Below, one piece after another: positions 13,238 through 23,899 of a stretch of 64,000 bases of DNA. The translations under genes were made by a program, and so were the position numbers. Within the stretch, counting starts at the first letter, position 1, and each line of letters begins with the position of its first letter. The notes under the pieces are model-generated. The model ran no database searches, was not told the origin of the DNA, and saw nothing but the letters and a program-made list of their open reading frames with translations. Origin of the DNA: Herbaspirillum sp. (GTDB lineage: Bacteria > Pseudomonadota > Gammaproteobacteria > Burkholderiales > Burkholderiaceae_D); the NCBI RefSeq assembly GCF_017744395.1, contig NZ_JAGIBI010000007.1, positions 62,001 through 126,000 of the forward strand, written 5' to 3'.

Positions 13238-15244
13238 ATGCTGTCGTCCTTACGCGCGCGTTTGATCGTGATTTGCGTCCTGATCGTGGCGGCCGCCATG
13301 ATCATCCTTTCCGCCGCCAACATCTTTACCGTGCGGCGCGACACGTTGGAGGCATTGCAGGCCCAGACTGCCCAGCTGACCGGCAGCAACGCGGCCAATA
13401 TCGCCGACTGGGTGCGCAGCAAGCGCACCATCACCGCTTCCATGAAACAGGCGCTCAAGCAGAGCGACGTGCTGCCCATCGTGGCGGCGGCGATGGAGGC
13501 CGGCTCCTTCGACGATGCCTACATCGGCTATCCCGACAAGCGCATGCTGTCGCTGCATCCGATGCCGCCCGGCTATGACCCGACTGCCCGCCCCTGGTAC
13601 CAGGCTGCGGCGAACGCCGGCAAACCGGTGCTGACCGCTCCGTATGTGGATGCCACCACCGGCAAGCTGGTGGTGACTTTCGCCGAACCGGTGGGCGGCA
13701 AGGACAATTTGCAGGCGGTGGTTGGTTCCGACGTGCAGCTCGATAACGTGGTGCGCAACGTCGCCGGCATCAAGCCCACGCCGGGCAGCTTCGCCTTCAT
13801 CGTCGGCAAGGACGGCGTGATCGTCACCCATCCCAACAAGGAACTGGCCTTGAAGCCGGTATCCGCGCTCGACCAGAACCTGAGCGCGCAGTCGCTGGCC
13901 TCCATGCACCAGGGCGGCGAGGCCGTCATCGGCGGCACCAGGTACCTGCTGTTCGTGCAGCCGATCGAGGGCACCGACTGGTCGTTGGCGGTGGCGCTCG
14001 ACTACGCCGAGGCGACCCATTCGATCCGCTCGCTGATGACCTTGTCGGCGGTGCTGGCGGTATTGGCCATCGTGGTCGCGGCGGTGCTGCTGACGCTGAC
14101 CATCACCGCCCTGTTGCGCCGGCTGGGCGTGGTGCGCGATGCGATGGAAGACATCGCTTCCGGCGAGGGCGACCTGACACGCCGCCTGGACACGCAAGGG
14201 CGCGACGAGCTGTCGCAGATCTCGAGTGCGTTCAACAGTTTCGCCGACAAGATTTCGAAAACCCTGCTGGAAATCCGCCGCGCCAGCGAATCGGTCAAGA
14301 CTTCGTCCAGCGAGATCGCCACCGGCAACCTGGATCTTTCCGGCCGTACCGAGCAGCAGGCCGGATCGCTCGAAGAGACCGCCTCGGCGATGGAAGAACT
14401 GACCTCCACCGTCAAGCAGAACGCCGACAACGCGCGCCAGGCCAACCAGCTGGCGGTATCGGCCTCGGAAGTGGCGGTGCAGGGCGGCCAGGTGGTGGGG
14501 CAGGTGGTCGATACGATGAGCTCGATCAACGAATCTTCGCGCAAGATCGTCGACATCATCAGCGTGATCGACGGTATCGCCTTCCAGACCAACATCCTGG
14601 CGCTGAACGCGGCGGTGGAAGCCGCGCGCGCCGGCGAACAGGGACGCGGCTTCGCGGTAGTGGCTTCCGAAGTGCGCTCGCTGGCCCAGCGCAGCGCAAC
14701 CGCCGCCAAGGAGATCAAGGGCCTGATCGACGATTCCGTGCAGAAGGTGGAAGCCGGCAGCGAACTGGTGCAGCAGGCCGGCAGCACCATGACCGAAGTG
14801 GTGGCCAGCGTGCGCCGGGTGACCGATATCGTCGGCGAAATCAGCGCCGCCAGCCAGGAACAGAGTTCGGGCATCGCCGAGATCGGCCGCGCGGTCACGC
14901 AGATGGACGAGGCCACCCAGCAAAATGCGGCGCTGGTGGAGCAGGCCGCCGCGGCTGCCCAGTCCTTGCAGGAGCAGGCGGCACACCTGGCCGATGTGGT
15001 GGCGGGATTCAAGCTGGATGACAGCGAGCCGCGGCACGCCGCCGCGCCGTTGCCGCGCCCGGCGGCGCCGGTACATGCCGCGGCAGCGCCGGCCCTGGCT
15101 CCGGCGGCGAAGAAGCCGGCCGTTGCCAAACCTGCGGCGGCCTTGCCCGCCACGGCCAAGGCGCCCGCACCCAAGCCTGCGCCAGCGCCGGCGGCCGTGT
15201 CGAAGCCCAAGTCGGATGACGGCGGCGACTGGGAAGAGTTCTGA
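13238..15244 (+). CDS. Methyl-accepting chemotaxis protein with dCache sensor
   Basis: 668 residues from ATG 13238 (AAGGGGA six bases upstream). Membrane helix at about 8-30, a periplasmic double-Cache domain to about 270 ([20 protein letters not shown] and [21 protein letters not shown] are the dCache signature for amino-acid or organic ligands), a second helix, HAMP, and the cytoplasmic signalling hairpin with [20 protein letters not shown]. The C terminus is a long Ala/Pro/Lys linker ending in DWEEF, a CheR/CheB docking pentapeptide. Orphan, not next to che genes. The ligand is unknown. A GCCGATGT at about 13098 recalls a FliA -10 but lacks a good partner. Confidence 0.93.
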   Translation: MLSSLRARLIVICVLIVAAAMIILSAANIFTVRRDTLEALQAQTAQLTGSNAANIADWVRSKRTITASMKQALKQSDVLPIVAAAMEAGSFDDAYIGYPDKRMLSLHPMPPGYDPTARPWYQAAANAGKPVLTAPYVDATTGKLVVTFAEPVGGKDNLQAVVGSDVQLDNVVRNVAGIKPTPGSFAFIVGKDGVIVTHPNKELALKPVSALDQNLSAQSLASMHQGGEAVIGGTRYLLFVQPIEGTDWSLAVALDYAEATHSIRSLMTLSAVLAVLAIVVAAVLLTLTITALLRRLGVVRDAMEDIASGEGDLTRRLDTQGRDELSQISSAFNSFADKISKTLLEIRRASESVKTSSSEIATGNLDLSGRTEQQAGSLEETASAMEELTSTVKQNADNARQANQLAVSASEVAVQGGQVVGQVVDTMSSINESSRKIVDIISVIDGIAFQTNILALNAAVEAARAGEQGRGFAVVASEVRSLAQRSATAAKEIKGLIDDSVQKVEAGSELVQQAGSTMTEVVASVRRVTDIVGEISAASQEQSSGIAEIGRAVTQMDEATQQNAALVEQAAAAAQSLQEQAAHLADVVAGFKLDDSEPRHAAAPLPRPAAPVHAAAAPALAPAAKKPAVAKPAAALPATAKAPAPKPAPAPAAVSKPKSDDGGDWEEF

Positions 15245-15250
15245 GGTTTC

Positions 15251-15280
15251 GCATCCGCGCATCGCATGATGCGCGGATGC
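15251..15280. terminator. Hairpin between convergent genes
   Basis: GCATCCGCGCAT (15251-15262) and ATGCGCGGATGC (15269-15280), 12-bp perfect stem with a 6-nt loop, centred between the chemoreceptor stop and the stop of the UDG-like gene. Confidence 0.65.
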
Positions 15281-15294
15281 CTGCTTTCATGTCT

Positions 15295-16095
15295 TCAGGC
15301 TTGTTTCGTCAGCAAGCGCATGCCGCCGAACAATTGCTGCATGCCGCCGTGTTCGATGAAGCTCAGGTTGTAGGGGTGTTCCGCCACCGCGCGCGGGAAG
15401 GCCCTGGCCAGCGGCAGGCTATCCAGCTGCTCGGCGATTTTCCCCCACAGGACCAGCATCGGCGGCGTTGCGCCGCGGGCCGCCGCATGCTCCGCGAGGG
15501 CGCGCAGCACGGTTTCGAAGAAGGGTTTCCAGGCGCGGGCATCCTTGACCGGCGCCACGTGTTCGCGGAACACCAGGCTGGCGTTGAGCAGCAGGAAGCC
15601 TTGCGCTTCCAGGTTGGCTTGCAGGTCGGCCAGGGTCTGGACCGTGCCTTGCGCATCGGCCTGGGCCCGGGCGGAAATGCCGGCCAGCGCGTCGCCGCTG
15701 GTATTGCCGGCCTGCAGGCTGCCGTCCGCCACCAGCAGCATCTTCATGAAGTTGCGCAGCGAGGTGGCGCGATTGACCTGCTTGGACAAGCCCTTGTCCG
15801 ACCACAATGAACCCACCGCGCCGTCCATGAAACACACGCCGGTGGCGCTGGCCGCGCGCGGGTAGGGGCCTTCGCCGACCAGCACGTAGCGAACCTTGTC
15901 CATCGCTTGCTTGAACGCGGCGAACAGGCGGCCTTCGGTGGGCAGGTAGTTGTCTTGCGCCAGTACGGCCAGATACGCCGGGTCGGCTTTGGCGATCGCT
16001 TCCAGTCCTGCCCGCAGTGCGGCGTGCCAGGAGGGATCGGCGCTTTGGATCAAATCCAGCAAGACGGGGGGAAGGGCGTTTGAAGGCGTAGTCAT
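15295..16095 (-). CDS. Uracil-DNA glycosylase family protein with altered catalytic motif
   Basis: 266 residues. The overall order of UNG elements is kept: VRYVLVGEGPYPRAASATG (about 68-86) in place of the GQDPYHG water-activating loop, LLLNASLVF (168-176) for the uracil-binding Asn strand, LVLWGK, and HPYNLSF (240-246) for the HPSPLS leucine loop. In the first motif the catalytic Asp is Gly and His-Gly is Pro-Arg, so classical glycosylase activity is doubtful. It lies downstream of uvrB on the same strand with an 80-bp gap, hinting at a repair role. It could have another specificity or be a non-enzymatic relative. Confidence 0.7.
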   Translation of the reverse strand: MTTPSNALPPVLLDLIQSADPSWHAALRAGLEAIAKADPAYLAVLAQDNYLPTEGRLFAAFKQAMDKVRYVLVGEGPYPRAASATGVCFMDGAVGSLWSDKGLSKQVNRATSLRNFMKMLLVADGSLQAGNTSGDALAGISARAQADAQGTVQTLADLQANLEAQGFLLLNASLVFREHVAPVKDARAWKPFFETVLRALAEHAAARGATPPMLVLWGKIAEQLDSLPLARAFPRAVAEHPYNLSFIEHGGMQQLFGGMRLLTKQA

Positions 16096-16107
16096 GACAA
16101 GTAATTT

Positions 16108-16136
16108 ATGCGGCCGCTTTTGGAAAGTGGCCGCAT
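16108..16136. terminator. Hairpin between uvrB and the UDG-like gene
   Basis: ATGCGGCC (16108-16115) and GGCCGCAT (16129-16136), 8-bp perfect stem with 13-nt loop; a TTTTA tail follows on the + side, but the flanking genes are on the minus strand, where the tail is A-rich. It may partly separate the two genes. Confidence 0.4.
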
Positions 16137-16175
16137 TTTATAACGGTATTGCCGGCACGCCTCCGGCGCAACGAC

Positions 16176-18257
<2,082 letters not shown>

Positions 18258-18427
18258 GGTGGTCGGTAACCCGCTTCGGTTGAGGTTTGCCTGTTTCGGG
18301 GCGGCGGCGTGCCGGAAACAGGGCGTTGCGGGCCGGCAATGCCGGCGGCTATGTCATTTCCGCATGGGCGCATGCAGATTCGGCCTGGTTTTACGCCTGC
18401 CTGTATCTGTGATTGGGCATCGACATT

Positions 18428-18436
18428 TGCTAGAAT
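18428..18436 (+). promoter_or_regulatory. Possible extended -10 promoter of the aminotransferase gene
   Basis: TGCTAGAAT, an extended -10 element about 95 bp before the aminotransferase ATG. No good -35 is seen at the right distance. Confidence 0.35.
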
Positions 18437-18531
18437 GCGATGTTGCAAATCGGTGCAGGGCTGGCAGCCTAGGCCATGCATCCATCCATTCCTGCAGCGC
18501 TCCGTTGCAGCTAACTTTTCATGTTATCACG

Positions 18532-19749
18532 ATGAACGCACCTGTCTCCGCCTCCCTGTTTTCCGCCATCGAAATGGCGCCGCGCGACCCCATCCTGGGC
18601 GTCACCGAAGCCTACAACGCCGACAAGAACCCAGCCAAGACCAACCTGGGCGTGGGCGTCTACTACGACGACAACGGCAAGGTGCCGCTGCTGGAATGCG
18701 TGAAGAAAGCGGAAGCGGAACTGATCGCCAAGCTGGCCCCGCGCACCTACCTGCCGATCGACGGCCTGGCGACCTATGACCGCGCCGTGCAGGAACTGGT
18801 GTTCGGCGCCGGCAGCGCCGTGATCGAGGAAAAGCGCGCGATCACCGTGCAAGCCGTGGGCGGCACTGGCGCGCTGAAGCTGGGCGCCGACTTCCTGAAG
18901 CACTTCTCGCCGGCCGGCACCGAAGTCTGGATCAGCGACCCGAGCTGGGAAAACCACCGCGCGCTGTTCGAAATGGCCGGTTTCAAGGTCAACGCCTATC
19001 CCTACTATGACGCGGCCACCCGCGGCGTGAACTTCGCCGGCATGCTGGATGCGTTGAAGACCATGAAGGCCGGCTCGGTCGTGCTGCTGCACGCCTGCTG
19101 CCACAACCCGACCGGCGCCGACCTGACCGCCGACCAGTGGACCCAAGTCATCGAAGTCGTGACCTCGCGCGGCCTGGTGCCGTTCCTGGACATGGCCTAC
19201 CAGGGCTTTGGCGACGGCATCGAAGAAGACGGCAAGGTGGTGCGCCGCTTCGCCGACGCCGGCGGCCCGCTGTTCGTCTCCAACTCGTTCTCGAAGTCGT
19301 TCTCGCTGTACGGCGAGCGCGTCGGCGCGCTGTCGATCGCTGCCGCCAGCGCCGAAGAAGCTGCCCGCGTGCTGTCGCAACTGAAGCGCGTGGTGCGCAC
19401 CAACTACTCCAACCCGCCGATCCATGGCGGCCAGGTCGTGGCGACCGCGCTGGCATCGCCCGAACTGCGCAAGCTGTGGGAAGACGAACTGGCCGAGATG
19501 CGCGTGCGCATCCGCGAAATGCGCCAGCTGCTGGTCGCCAAGCTGAAGGAAAAGGCTCCCGGCCACGACTTCGACTTCGTCATCAAGCAGCGCGGCATGT
19601 TCTCCTACTCGGGCCTGACCAAGGCGCAAGTGGACCGCCTGCGCAACGAGTTCTCGATCTACGCCGTCGACACCGGCCGCATCTGCGTGGCCGCGCTGAA
19701 CAGCAAGAACATCGACGTGGTGGTCGACGCCATCGCCAAGGTGCTGTAA
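18532..19749 (+). CDS. tyrB: Aromatic amino acid aminotransferase (class I)
   Basis: 405 residues from ATG 18532 (MNAPVSASLFSAIEMAPRDP), the right start and length for the AspC/TyrB subgroup. PLP-binding features: HACCHNPTGADLT with the Asn/Pro/Gly loop, DMAYQGFG with the pyridine-nitrogen Asp, and SNSFSKSFSLYGERVG with Schiff-base Lys255. RTNYSNPPIHGG is the substrate loop. Interconverts aromatic amino acids or aspartate with their 2-oxo acids using glutamate. TyrB versus AspC cannot be told with certainty, although Burkholderiales copies with this N terminus are usually called aromatic aminotransferase. Extra in-frame upstream codons to 18205 are unlikely. Confidence 0.9.
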   Translation: MNAPVSASLFSAIEMAPRDPILGVTEAYNADKNPAKTNLGVGVYYDDNGKVPLLECVKKAEAELIAKLAPRTYLPIDGLATYDRAVQELVFGAGSAVIEEKRAITVQAVGGTGALKLGADFLKHFSPAGTEVWISDPSWENHRALFEMAGFKVNAYPYYDAATRGVNFAGMLDALKTMKAGSVVLLHACCHNPTGADLTADQWTQVIEVVTSRGLVPFLDMAYQGFGDGIEEDGKVVRRFADAGGPLFVSNSFSKSFSLYGERVGALSIAAASAEEAARVLSQLKRVVRTNYSNPPIHGGQVVATALASPELRKLWEDELAEMRVRIREMRQLLVAKLKEKAPGHDFDFVIKQRGMFSYSGLTKAQVDRLRNEFSIYAVDTGRICVAALNSKNIDVVVDAIAKVL

Positions 19750-19761
19750 TACTTCCGCGGG

Positions 19762-19789
19762 CCGTTTTCCCGTCCCCGGGAAAACGGCT
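19762..19789 (+). terminator. Hairpin after the aminotransferase gene
   Basis: GCCGTTTTCCC and GGGAAAACGGC form an 11-bp perfect stem around a 6-nt loop right after the stop codon. No clean T-run follows. Confidence 0.6.
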
Positions 19790-19804
19790 TGTGTGAAAAA
19801 GTTT

Positions 19805-19833
19805 TTGACAGAATCAAAAATTCAGGTCATAAT
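19805..19833 (+). promoter_or_regulatory. Sigma-70 promoter of the first tRNA-Asn gene
   Basis: TTGACA (19805-19810), exactly 17 bp, CATAAT (19828-19833); transcription would begin a few bases before the tRNA at 19849. Confidence 0.75.
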
Positions 19834-19848
19834 CTTTTTCTCAGCTGT

Positions 19849-19924
19849 TCCCTGATAGCTCAGTCGGTAGAGCGACGGACTGTTAATCCGCAGGTCCCTG
19901 GTTCGAGTCCAGGTCGGGGAGCCA
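19849..19924 (+). tRNA. tRNA-Asn (GTT)
   Basis: 76 nt with encoded CCA. Acceptor stem TCCCTGA/TCGGGGA, D-arm with AGCTCAGTCGGTAGAGC, anticodon loop CTGTTAA (anticodon GTT), T-arm GGTTCGAGTCC. Identical to the copy at 20166. Minus-strand peptides over this gene are artefacts. Confidence 0.97.
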
Positions 19925-19933
19925 AAGAATACG

Positions 19934-19965
19934 AAAGGCCCTGCAAGAAATTGCGGGGCCTTTTC
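19934..19965 (+). terminator. Terminator of first tRNA-Asn
   Basis: Stem 19934-19946 with 19951-19963 (AAAGGCCCTGCAA/TTGCGGGGCCTTT, one G-U pair), GAAA tetraloop, T-run. Confidence 0.88.
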
Positions 19966-20144
19966 ATTGAACCCGGTTGGTGGTCGTCGGCAGTGCATCT
20001 CGATGCAGACGCGACGGCAATCGACGGGGCTGAATAAAGAGTTTAAAGAGTTCAGTTTGCGCATGGGATGAGAAGCGCAACGGCGATACTGAATGATGTA
20101 AAAAATTTCTTCCGCGCACTCTGGCGGCCAAAGAAAAATTCGTT

Positions 20145-20150
20145 CATAAT
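20145..20150 (+). promoter_or_regulatory. -10 box of the second tRNA-Asn gene
   Basis: CATAAT, the same hexamer as for the first copy and about 16 bp before the tRNA. The -35 side (TGGCGG at 20122) is weak, so this copy may be transcribed less. Confidence 0.5.
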
Positions 20151-20165
20151 CGCGCCCTCGGCAAT

Positions 20166-20241
20166 TCCCTGATAGCTCAGTCGGTAGAGCGACGGACTGT
20201 TAATCCGCAGGTCCCTGGTTCGAGTCCAGGTCGGGGAGCCA
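20166..20241 (+). tRNA. tRNA-Asn (GTT), second copy
   Basis: Same 76 nt as the gene at 19849, including CCA. The 241-bp spacer between the copies differs from the flanks and has its own promoter and the first copy's terminator, so the two are separate units from a duplication. Confidence 0.97.
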
Positions 20242-20249
20242 AGCATTCC

Positions 20250-20280
20250 AAAGCCTCGCAAGTTTCTTGCGGGGCTTTTT
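20250..20280 (+). terminator. Terminator of second tRNA-Asn
   Basis: AAAGCCTCGCAAG (20250-20262) with CTTGCGGGGCTTT (20266-20278), one G-U pair, followed by TTTTT. Confidence 0.88.
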
Positions 20281-20374
20281 CGTTTCCGGGGCCGATGAGC
20301 GGCGGGCCGCTTAATCTGTCGTTCGCCGCAAACGCTGCTAGAATCGGCTTCCCTTGATTTGCCAGGATATCCCG

Positions 20375-21409
20375 ATGAGCGAACCGATCCGCCTGACCCA
20401 GTACAGCCATGGCGCCGGATGCGGCTGCAAGATCTCGCCGCAGGTACTGGAAGTCATTCTCGCCGGCAGCGGCGCGCAGCACCTCGACCCCAAGCTGTGG
20501 GTCGGCAATGCCTCGCGCGACGACGCGGCCGTGTACGCGCTGGACGATGAGCGCGGCGTGGTCTCCACCACCGATTTCTTCATGCCCATCGTCGACGATC
20601 CGTTCGACTTCGGGCGCATCGCCGCCACCAATGCCATCAGCGACATCTACGCCATGGGTGGCGACCCGCTGATGGCGATCGCCATCCTCGGCTGGCCGGT
20701 CAACGTGCTGGCGCCGGAAGTGGCGCGCGAAGTGGTGCGCGGCGGCCGCGCGGCCTGCGATGCCGCCGGTATCCCGCTGGCGGGCGGCCATTCGATCGAC
20801 GCGCCCGAACCGATCTTCGGCCTGGCCGTGACCGGCGTGGTCGAGAAGCGCCACATGAAGCGCAACGACACCGCCAGCGCCGGCTGCCTGCTGTACCTTA
20901 CCAAGCCGCTGGGCATCGGCATCCTGACTACCGCCGAGAAGAAGGGCAAGCTGCGTCCCGAGGATGTCGGCGCGGCGCGCGACTGGATGTGCGTGCTGAA
21001 CAAGCCCGGCAGCCGCTTCGGCAAGCTGGCCGGCGTGGCGGCGATGACCGACGTCACCGGCTTCGGCCTGATGGGCCACCTGGTCGAGATGTGCGAGGGC
21101 AGCGGCTTGTCGGCCCGCATCCAGCATGCCCTCGTGCCGAGCCTGCCCGGCGTGGAGCACTACCTGGCCGAAGGCTGCGTGCCGGGCGGCACCGGCCGCA
21201 ATTACGACAGCTACGGTGCCAAGATCAGCCCCCTGAGCGAAGCGCAGAAGAACCTGCTGTGCGACCCGCAAACCAGCGGCGGCTTGCTGGTGGCGGTGAA
21301 GCCGGACGGCAATCCCGAATTCCTGGCGGCCGCCGCTGCGTTGGGCTTGGAACTGGCGCCGATCGGCGAACTGGTGGAGCGACAGCGTTACGCGGTCGAG
21401 GTCGTCTGA
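20375..21409 (+). CDS. selD: Selenide, water dikinase
   Basis: 344 residues from ATG 20375 ([19 protein letters not shown]). The flexible N-terminal loop has Cys16-Gly-Cys18-Lys19, so this is the Cys form rather than a selenocysteine form. Other family parts: [37 protein letters not shown], the Mg/ATP loop GGHSID, and DPQTSGGLL near the end. Makes selenophosphate from selenide and ATP. It overlaps selU by one base (TGATG), and no selA/selB lies nearby, so the product probably serves tRNA 2-selenouridine here. Confidence 0.97.
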   Translation: MSEPIRLTQYSHGAGCGCKISPQVLEVILAGSGAQHLDPKLWVGNASRDDAAVYALDDERGVVSTTDFFMPIVDDPFDFGRIAATNAISDIYAMGGDPLMAIAILGWPVNVLAPEVAREVVRGGRAACDAAGIPLAGGHSIDAPEPIFGLAVTGVVEKRHMKRNDTASAGCLLYLTKPLGIGILTTAEKKGKLRPEDVGAARDWMCVLNKPGSRFGKLAGVAAMTDVTGFGLMGHLVEMCEGSGLSARIQHALVPSLPGVEHYLAEGCVPGGTGRNYDSYGAKISPLSEAQKNLLCDPQTSGGLLVAVKPDGNPEFLAAAAALGLELAPIGELVERQRYAVEVV

Positions 21410-22500
21410 TGGCGGATATCCAGCCCAGCCGCGCCCTGTTCATCGGCGACACGCCGATGCTGGACGCGCGGGCGCCCGTCGAGTTCGTCAAAGGCGCGTT
21501 CCCGACGGCGGTCAACCTGCCGCTGATGAACGACGACGAACGCCACGCGGTGGGCATCCGCTACAAGGAGCAGGGGCAGGATGCCGCCATCAAGCTGGGC
21601 CATGAACTGGTCAGCGGCGCCGTGAAGGAGGCGCGCATCCGGGCCTGGGCCGATTTCGCGCGCGCCAACCCGGACGGTTGCCTGTATTGCTTCCGCGGCG
21701 GCTTGCGTTCCGGGATCACCCAGCAATGGCTCAAGTCCGAGGCCGGCATCGACTATCCGCGCATTGCCGGCGGCTACAAGGCGATGCGCCATTTCCTGAT
21801 GGAGGCGGTGGAACAGGCGGTGGCGCAGGCCGGCTTCGTGGTGGTGGGCGGCATGACCGGCACGGGCAAGACCGACGTGCTGGCCTTGCTGGACAACGCG
21901 CTGGATCTGGAAGCCTATGCCAACCACCGCGGTTCCAGCTTCGGCAAGCATGCCACCGCGCAGCCGTCGCCGATCGACTTCGAACACCGCCTGGCGATTG
22001 CGCTGATCAAGCAGCAGGCGCGCGGCCATGCCTGGTTCGCGCTGGAGGACGAGAGCCGCCTGATCGGCACTTGCGCCTTGCCGTTGTCGCTGCACCAGAG
22101 CATGCAGAAATTTCCCATGGTGTGGCTGGAAGACAGCCGCGAGGGACGCATCGAGCGCATCCTGCGCGACTACGTCAGCGGGCTGTGCGCCGAATACATG
22201 GCGCTGGATGCGGAGAACGGTTTTGCGCGCTACCGCGAGCATCTGCTGGCGGCGTTGGGCAAGCTATCCAGGCGCCTGGGCGACGAGCGCTACCGGCGCT
22301 TGAACCAGATGATGGAAGACGCGCTTGCGCGCCAGGAGAAGGAGGGCGAGGTCGACCTGCACCGCGCCTGGATCGCAAGCCTGCTGAGCGAGTACTACGA
22401 TCCGATGTACGACTATCAGCGGGAGTCCAAGCGCTCCCGCCTGCTGTTCGCAGGAAACCAGTCCGAAGTGGTGGATTTCCTGCGCCGGTACCGTCCTTAG
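21409..22500 (+). CDS. selU: tRNA 2-selenouridine synthase
   Basis: 363 residues (also named MnmH/YbbB). N-terminal rhodanese domain with the active loop CLYCFRGGLRSG (Cys94 fits the catalytic Cys) and a C-terminal P-loop domain with GGMTGTGKT (about 147-155). Replaces sulfur by selenium in 2-thiouridine at the wobble position of some tRNAs, using selenophosphate from the adjacent SelD. Start overlaps the selD stop. Its own end overlaps by four bases with the convergent permease gene. Confidence 0.96.
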   Translation: MADIQPSRALFIGDTPMLDARAPVEFVKGAFPTAVNLPLMNDDERHAVGIRYKEQGQDAAIKLGHELVSGAVKEARIRAWADFARANPDGCLYCFRGGLRSGITQQWLKSEAGIDYPRIAGGYKAMRHFLMEAVEQAVAQAGFVVVGGMTGTGKTDVLALLDNALDLEAYANHRGSSFGKHATAQPSPIDFEHRLAIALIKQQARGHAWFALEDESRLIGTCALPLSLHQSMQKFPMVWLEDSREGRIERILRDYVSGLCAEYMALDAENGFARYREHLLAALGKLSRRLGDERYRRLNQMMEDALARQEKEGEVDLHRAWIASLLSEYYDPMYDYQRESKRSRLLFAGNQSEVVDFLRRYRP

Positions 22501-23561
22501 AGAACGACGATTGCCACCAGGCCGCTGACCACGCCGACCAGCATGGTCAGCAGCGCCACCGTCACCAATACCTTGGGCGTGAACGACTTGCGCAGCATCA
22601 GCAGCGAGGGGAGGCTGATGCTGGGCAGCGTCAGCAGCAGCGCCACCGCCGGGCCGACGCCCAGGCCCAGCGTCAGCATCGATTGCACGATGGGGATTTC
22701 GGCGGCGGTCGGGATCACGAACAGCGTGCCGATCACGGCCAGCGCCACGATCCACAGCAGGCTGTTGCCCATCGCCGCGTCCACCTGCGGGAACAGCCAC
22801 ACGCGCGCCGCGCCCAGCGCCAGTACGGCGAGGATGTAGACCGGCATGGTGCTCCAGAACAGTTGCCACAGCTTCTGCGCCCAGCGCGCCAGGAAGCCGC
22901 GCTGTCCGGGCGCTTCTTCCGCTTCGGCGACCGCTTCCAGCGCCGCTTGCGGCAAGGCTTCCGGTTGCGAGACGCGCTGCGCGACCAGCGACACGCCCAC
23001 CACCAGCAGCACGCCGGCGACCAAACGCAGCGCGGCGAAATTCCAGCCCAGCACGAAGCCCATGAACACCAGCGTGGCCGGGTTCAGCACCGGATTGGCG
23101 ATCCAGAACGCCAGCGCGGCGCCCACCGACACTTGCTGGCGGCGCATGCCGGCCACCACCGGCGCGGCGCAGCAGCTGCACATCATGCCCGGCAGCGCGA
23201 ACAGGCCGCCGCGGATGGTCGAGCCCAGGCCGGCGCGGCCGAACATGCGCAGCAGCCAGTCGCGCGGGATCAGCACCTGCACCAGCGAACCCAGCAGCAC
23301 GCCCAATACGGCCGCCTTCCAGATCGCCAGGAAATAGACCTGGGCATAGGCCAGCGCGGCGGCCCAGGGCGAATCCGGCGTGTCGGCCAGGATCGAGGCG
23401 CCGATGCTGTGCTTGTCGGCGGCGACGAAGGACTTGAGGTAATAGGGCGACCACTTGACGTAGTACAAGCCGATGACCGCCACCAGCAGGAACAGGGCGG
23501 GTTTGAGCCAGGAAGAGGCGCCGCGCGCGGCGGGCGGCTGCAGGGAAGGGGAACTGTTCAT
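22497..23561 (-). CDS. DUF318/YraQ-type permease
   Basis: 354 residues from ATG 23561 (MNSSPSLQPPAARGASSWLK). About eight to ten membrane helices; the hallmark GMMCSCCAAPVVAGMRR with a Cys-Ser-Cys-Cys motif in a helix and the paired helix IPTAAEIPIVQSM are typical of DUF318/ArsP-like permeases. Relatives move organoarsenicals or are of unknown function; the metal or metalloid link is only an inference. The central loop (about 205-235) is Glu/Ala-rich and cytoplasmic. Its stop overlaps the selU stop, so the pair is tightly convergent. Confidence 0.82.
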   Translation of the reverse strand: MNSSPSLQPPAARGASSWLKPALFLLVAVIGLYYVKWSPYYLKSFVAADKHSIGASILADTPDSPWAAALAYAQVYFLAIWKAAVLGVLLGSLVQVLIPRDWLLRMFGRAGLGSTIRGGLFALPGMMCSCCAAPVVAGMRRQQVSVGAALAFWIANPVLNPATLVFMGFVLGWNFAALRLVAGVLLVVGVSLVAQRVSQPEALPQAALEAVAEAEEAPGQRGFLARWAQKLWQLFWSTMPVYILAVLALGAARVWLFPQVDAAMGNSLLWIVALAVIGTLFVIPTAAEIPIVQSMLTLGLGVGPAVALLLTLPSISLPSLLMLRKSFTPKVLVTVALLTMLVGVVSGLVAIVVL

Positions 23562-23667
23562 CGTATGTTGCGGTTTGGCGGGGGATTGGAAGAATGCGCG
23601 CATGATACCGCAGCTTGGCGCTATCCGGCTTGGGGACTGGCCTTGCGGCGTGGCTTCACAAAGCCTA

Positions 23668-23720
23668 TTGCGAAAGTTGGGACTCCTGATATACTCGCCC
23701 TCATTGTTGTACGATGTCTT
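23668..23720 (+). promoter_or_regulatory. Promoter and candidate FadR-type operator of the galactarate transporter
   Basis: TTGCGA (23668-23673)-N16-TATACT (23690-23695). Just past the expected start lies GTTGTACGATGTC (23706-23718), continued by TTACGACAATTA as a loose dyad. The same 13-mer with one change occurs as its complement at 30081-30093 before kdgD, so it is a likely site for the GntR/FadR regulator at 30164. Confidence 0.65.
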
Positions 23721-23899
23721 ACGACAATTAATATTCTTTCATTAAAAACAAAACGCTAAAAAGAGACGCCTGCCCATCCTGGCTCGTTTTCCCGGTTTTC
23801 CGGCCTCGTTCGGTGCGAAAGGCCGGGAGGACAGAAGGGCGAAATGTGCGGCCGGGACCACCGAATCCTCTTGAAGGCGAACGAGATCTGGAGAAAAAA

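Noticed and set aside
19849-20241. tRNA-Asn pair as integration site of a mobile element
   Set aside because: No integrase, no element genes and only 241 bp between the copies; the flanks are core genes.
19822-20261. Minus-strand peptides containing TWTRTRDLRINSPSLYRLS
   Set aside because: They are translations across the two tRNA-Asn genes, a well-known artefact, and not proteins.
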